Origin: Bacillus gaemokensis
GTDB taxonomy: Bacteria; Bacillota; Bacilli; Bacillales; Bacillaceae_G
DNA: 64,000 nt
Reading direction: 5' to 3'
Assembly (NCBI RefSeq): GCF_001590835.1
Contig: NZ_LTAQ01000001.1
Span: 483,989-547,988 of the forward strand
Shown here piece after piece: positions 63,699-64,000 of this stretch; positions within the stretch are counted from its first letter, which is position 1; every line of letters begins with the position of its first letter. The position numbers and the translations under genes are program-made. Under the pieces are notes generated by a model, which had not been told where the DNA came from, made no database searches, and saw only the letters and a list, made by a program, of their open reading frames with translations.

Positions 63699-64000
63699 TT
63701 AACCAAATCGTCCTGTAATATAATCTTCTGTTCGTTTATCTGTAGGTGTTGTAAATAATTTATTCGTATCTGTGTACTCGACAACTTCACCATTTAAGAA
63801 GAAAGCTGTTTTATCCGAAATACGCGCCGCTTGTTGCATATTGTGAGTTACAATTACAATACTAAAATCTTTCTTTAATTCTTGGATCAATTCTTCTACC
63901 TTTAATGTAGAAATTGGGTCCAACGCTGATGTTGGCTCATCCATTAAAATAACATCCGGCTCAATCGCTAAACAACGTGCGATACATAAGCGTTGTTGTT
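63699..64000 (-). CDS. pstB: Phosphate ABC transporter ATP-binding protein PstB (3-prime part, runs off window)
   Basis: The last 100 residues or so are present. [31 protein letters not shown] contains the end of the signature motif, Walker B and D-loop, then [18 protein letters not shown] (H-loop) and the typical C-terminus [31 protein letters not shown]. It is the ATPase of the Pst phosphate importer. The gene starts beyond base 64000. Confidence 0.95.
   Translation of the reverse strand, partial: QQRLCIARCLAIEPDVILMDEPTSALDPISTLKVEELIQELKKDFSIVIVTHNMQQAARISDKTAFFLNGEVVEYTDTNKLFTTPTDKRTEDYITGRFG

Overview
The window is low-GC chromosomal DNA from a member of the Bacillus cereus group. Gene order and proteins match the Bacillus subtilis region spoIIIA-yqhV-efp-yqhT-aroQ-yqhR-yqhQ-yqhP-mntR-lipM-yqhL-gcv-yqhH-yqhG-comG-yqgY-yqgX-yqgW-glcK-yqgQ-yqgN-rpmG-phoU-pst. 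B. cereus-type additions are interleaved with it. I see no tRNA, rRNA, insertion sequence, prophage or CRISPR array.

Layout. 1-2553 holds the spoIIIA sporulation operon (AE partial, AD, AC, AB, AA) and yqhV. 2762-9141 has a GNAT acetyltransferase, efp, pepQ-type peptidase, aroQ, yqhR, yqhQ, yqhP, a HAD phosphatase and mntR. 9352-17471 is an accessory stretch: a PadR-regulated pair of membrane paralogs, a Pro-rich hypothetical protein, lipM, yqhL, a lipoprotein, a LacI regulator, and a TetR-controlled SMR efflux pair. 17461-22497 holds small membrane genes and a GntR/ABC operon with four paralogous permeases that carries several disabling lesions. 22767-29519 has the glycine cleavage genes gcvT-gcvPA-gcvPB and the divergent helicase yqhH with yqhG. 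29552-33000 has the ykuU-ykuV peroxiredoxin/thioredoxin pair behind a PerR-like box, yqzE and aroK. 33144-37086 is the comG competence pseudopilus operon. 37291-45964 has a Cys-rich HTH regulator, yqgY, tcyP, a nucleotidyltransferase/HD pair, an operon with an HD phosphohydrolase and a deoxyribosyltransferase-like protein, and a murG homolog. 45983-54173 is a methionine-biosynthesis block: yitJ-metH on the minus strand and metI-metC on the plus strand diverge, each behind its own SAM (S-box) riboswitch. 54247-64000 has a broken metallo-beta-lactamase gene, an ArsR regulator, a MidA-like methyltransferase with yqgX, yqgW, glcK, yqgQ, yqgN, rpmG, a nucleotidyltransferase/degenerate phosphomutase fusion, phoU and the 3-prime part of pstB.

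The most notable signal is a set of apparent reading-frame lesions. They lie in gntR, the ABC ATPase and one permease (one operon), in comGD, in a metallo-beta-lactamase gene and in a small membrane gene, and spoIIIAD has no canonical start codon at its conserved N-terminus. Several are one-base changes in short T runs, so assembly error must be excluded. The 2-bp insertion in gntR and the loss of roughly 40 bp in the ATPase look more like real decay. Other signals are paired PadR operators, a shared TetR operator duplicated before the regulator and its efflux genes, a PerR box, and the two divergent SAM riboswitches. Nothing here proves an entirely new system. The least explained units are the nucleotidyltransferase/HD pair (39926-41552) and the acidic protein/HD/deoxyribosyltransferase operon (42589-44449).
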